Origin: Bradyrhizobium sp. STM 3843
GTDB lineage: Bacteria; Pseudomonadota; Alphaproteobacteria; Rhizobiales; Xanthobacteraceae
Direction: 5' to 3'
Length of the DNA: 43,838 nucleotides
Assembly: GCF_000239815.1 (NCBI RefSeq)
Contig: NZ_CAFK01000098.1
Coordinates: 1-43,838, forward strand
Under the pieces are notes generated by a model. The model saw only the letters and a list, made by a program, of their open reading frames with translations, made no database searches and was not told the DNA's origin. The position numbers were made by a program, and so were the translations under genes. Shown here piece after piece: positions 42,842 through 43,838 of the stretch (position 1 is its first letter; each line of letters starts with the position of its first letter).

Positions 42842-43838
42842 GTGCGCCGCTTCGGATCGGTTTCATTCCCCTGGTGGACGCGGCCGCGCTGATCGTGGCG
42901 GTCGATAAGGGATTTGCCGCGGCCGAGGGGCTCGACGTCACGCTGGTGCGTGAGGTCTCCTGGTCGAATGTCCGCGACAAGCTCAATATCGGTCTGTTCG
43001 ATGCGGCGCACCTGCTGGCGCCGGTGGCGATCGCCTCCAGTCTCGGCATCGGCCATGTCAGGGTTCCGATCGTCGCCCCGTTCAATCTCGGGGTGAACGG
43101 TAACGCGATCACGGTCACATCGGCACTGCACGCCGATCTGATGGCCCATCTCGACGGCGACCGCTTCGATCCGATGGCAACCGCGCTGGCGCTCGCCCGC
43201 GTGGTGGCCAAGCGCCGCAGCGATGGCGCGGAGCCCCTGACCTTCGGCATGACCTTTCCGTTCTCGACTCACAATTACCAGCTCCGCTTCTGGATGGCGG
43301 CCGGCGGCGTCGATCCGGACGAGGACGTGCGGCTCGTGGTGCTGCCGCCGCCTTACATGGTCGACAGCATCAAGAACGGTCATGTCGACGGCTTCTGCGT
43401 CGGCGCACCCTGGAATTCGATCGCGGTCGATCTGGGCATCGGCCACATCCTGCACTTCGTGTCCGACATCCTGGTGCGTGGCGTGGAGAAGGTGCTGGCG
43501 CTGCGGCAGAACTGGGCCGAGAGGAATCCCGATGTGGTTGCGGCTTTGATCCGCGCCTGCTCGCGGGGCGCCGATTTTATCGAGCAGGACCACGCCGAGG
43601 CGGCGCAAATCCTGGCCCAGCCGGAACGGATCGGCGTCGATGCTGATGTCATCCAGCGCACGCTCGATGGCCGGTTGAAGGTCGCGCCGGATGGAGCCTT
43701 GCGCGAACACCCGCGCTATCTCCTGGTGGGGCGGGAGGGCGCCGGACGGCCTGATCCGGTGCAAGCCGCCTGGCTCTATGCCCAGATGGTGCGGTGGGGA
43801 CAGACGCCGCTCAGCCCGGAGGCCCTGAAGACGGCAAT
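42838..43838 (+). CDS. nasS: NasS-type nitrate/nitrite sensor, cut by the window end
   Basis: Starts at the ATG at 42838 within the nasT stop and runs to the end of the window (333 codons, 3' end missing). It is related to the NrtA/CmpA nitrate-binding proteins (IGFIPLVDAAALIVAVDKGF, EGLDVTLVREVSWSNVRDKL, FDAAHLLAPVAIASSLGIG, THNYQLRFWMAAGGVDPDEDV, VDGFCVGAPWNSIAV). It lacks a signal peptide and therefore stays in the cytosol, as expected for NasS. In the absence of nitrate, NasS sequesters NasT; nitrate or nitrite binding frees NasT. The full family length is about 390-400 residues. Confidence 0.92.
   Translation, partial: MSAPLRIGFIPLVDAAALIVAVDKGFAAAEGLDVTLVREVSWSNVRDKLNIGLFDAAHLLAPVAIASSLGIGHVRVPIVAPFNLGVNGNAITVTSALHADLMAHLDGDRFDPMATALALARVVAKRRSDGAEPLTFGMTFPFSTHNYQLRFWMAAGGVDPDEDVRLVVLPPPYMVDSIKNGHVDGFCVGAPWNSIAVDLGIGHILHFVSDILVRGVEKVLALRQNWAERNPDVVAALIRACSRGADFIEQDHAEAAQILAQPERIGVDADVIQRTLDGRLKVAPDGALREHPRYLLVGREGAGRPDPVQAAWLYAQMVRWGQTPLSPEALKTA

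Overview
This window is a GC-rich chromosomal segment from an alphaproteobacterium, most probably Bradyrhizobium or a close relative in the Nitrobacteraceae. The strongest indicators are a cyclic beta-(1,3),(1,6)-glucan locus of the ndvB/ndvD/ndvC type, a phosphatidylcholine synthase, an IalB-family periplasmic protein, a DUF2336 protein, a nitrate-responsive NasT/NasS pair and the rhizobial gene order recG / sdhE-mfd. Assignments come from reading translations and motifs by eye; no database search was possible.

Layout. Positions 1-2833 look accessory: the 3' end of a PEP-CTERM-type surface protein gene, a Nudix hydrolase, a small unknown ORF and a PAP2-type membrane phosphatase. They end next to the 3' end of a tRNA-Lys(UUU) gene (3132-3207, minus). 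Positions 3524-9465 hold the glucan locus: ndvB and ndvD on the minus strand, ndvC divergent on plus, and a small membrane protein gene overlapping the ndvC 3' end. Positions 9571-23535 are housekeeping: a SPOR-like envelope protein, glmU, glmS, a DUF502 membrane protein, a VOC protein, an NAD-dependent dehydrogenase-like protein, recG, sdhE and mfd. Positions 23547-30143 hold minus-strand genes: an LCAT-like alpha/beta hydrolase, a 36-aa membrane peptide, a degenerate GGDEF protein, a degenerate acyl-CoA-synthetase-like protein and a YejA-like peptide-binding protein. Positions 30399-36706 carry ialB, hspQ, an AEC transporter, a UbiH-like hydroxylase, overlapping pcs and terC, and a quinone oxidoreductase. 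Positions 36762-39415 carry a YkgJ-like cysteine-cluster protein, a 90-aa unknown protein, and argD with a hairpin-bearing leader. Positions 39623-43838 hold a DUF2336 protein, rimO, nasT and the 5' part of nasS.

How the genes fit together. GlmS and GlmU supply UDP-GlcNAc for the envelope. NdvB, NdvD and NdvC should build periplasmic cyclic glucan, and Pcs supplies phosphatidylcholine; in rhizobia both products matter for osmoadaptation and symbiosis. RecG and Mfd deal with stalled forks and stalled RNA polymerase. NasS/NasT couples nitrate or nitrite sensing to antitermination.

Most interesting signals. (1) A perfect 13-bp inverted repeat at 37921-37952 has the geometry and nearly the sequence of a ModE molybdenum operator (Mo-box). 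It lies upstream of the uncharacterised 90-aa gene, which has a very strong ribosome binding site. (2) The argD leader has a perfect 13-bp hairpin inside a 47-codon ORF that contains adjacent AGA-AGG arginine codons and overlaps the argD start, which suggests arginine attenuation. (3) Two enzyme-like proteins, a GGDEF and an adenylate-forming enzyme, lack their signature motifs. No CRISPR array, transposase, integrase or phage gene was seen.
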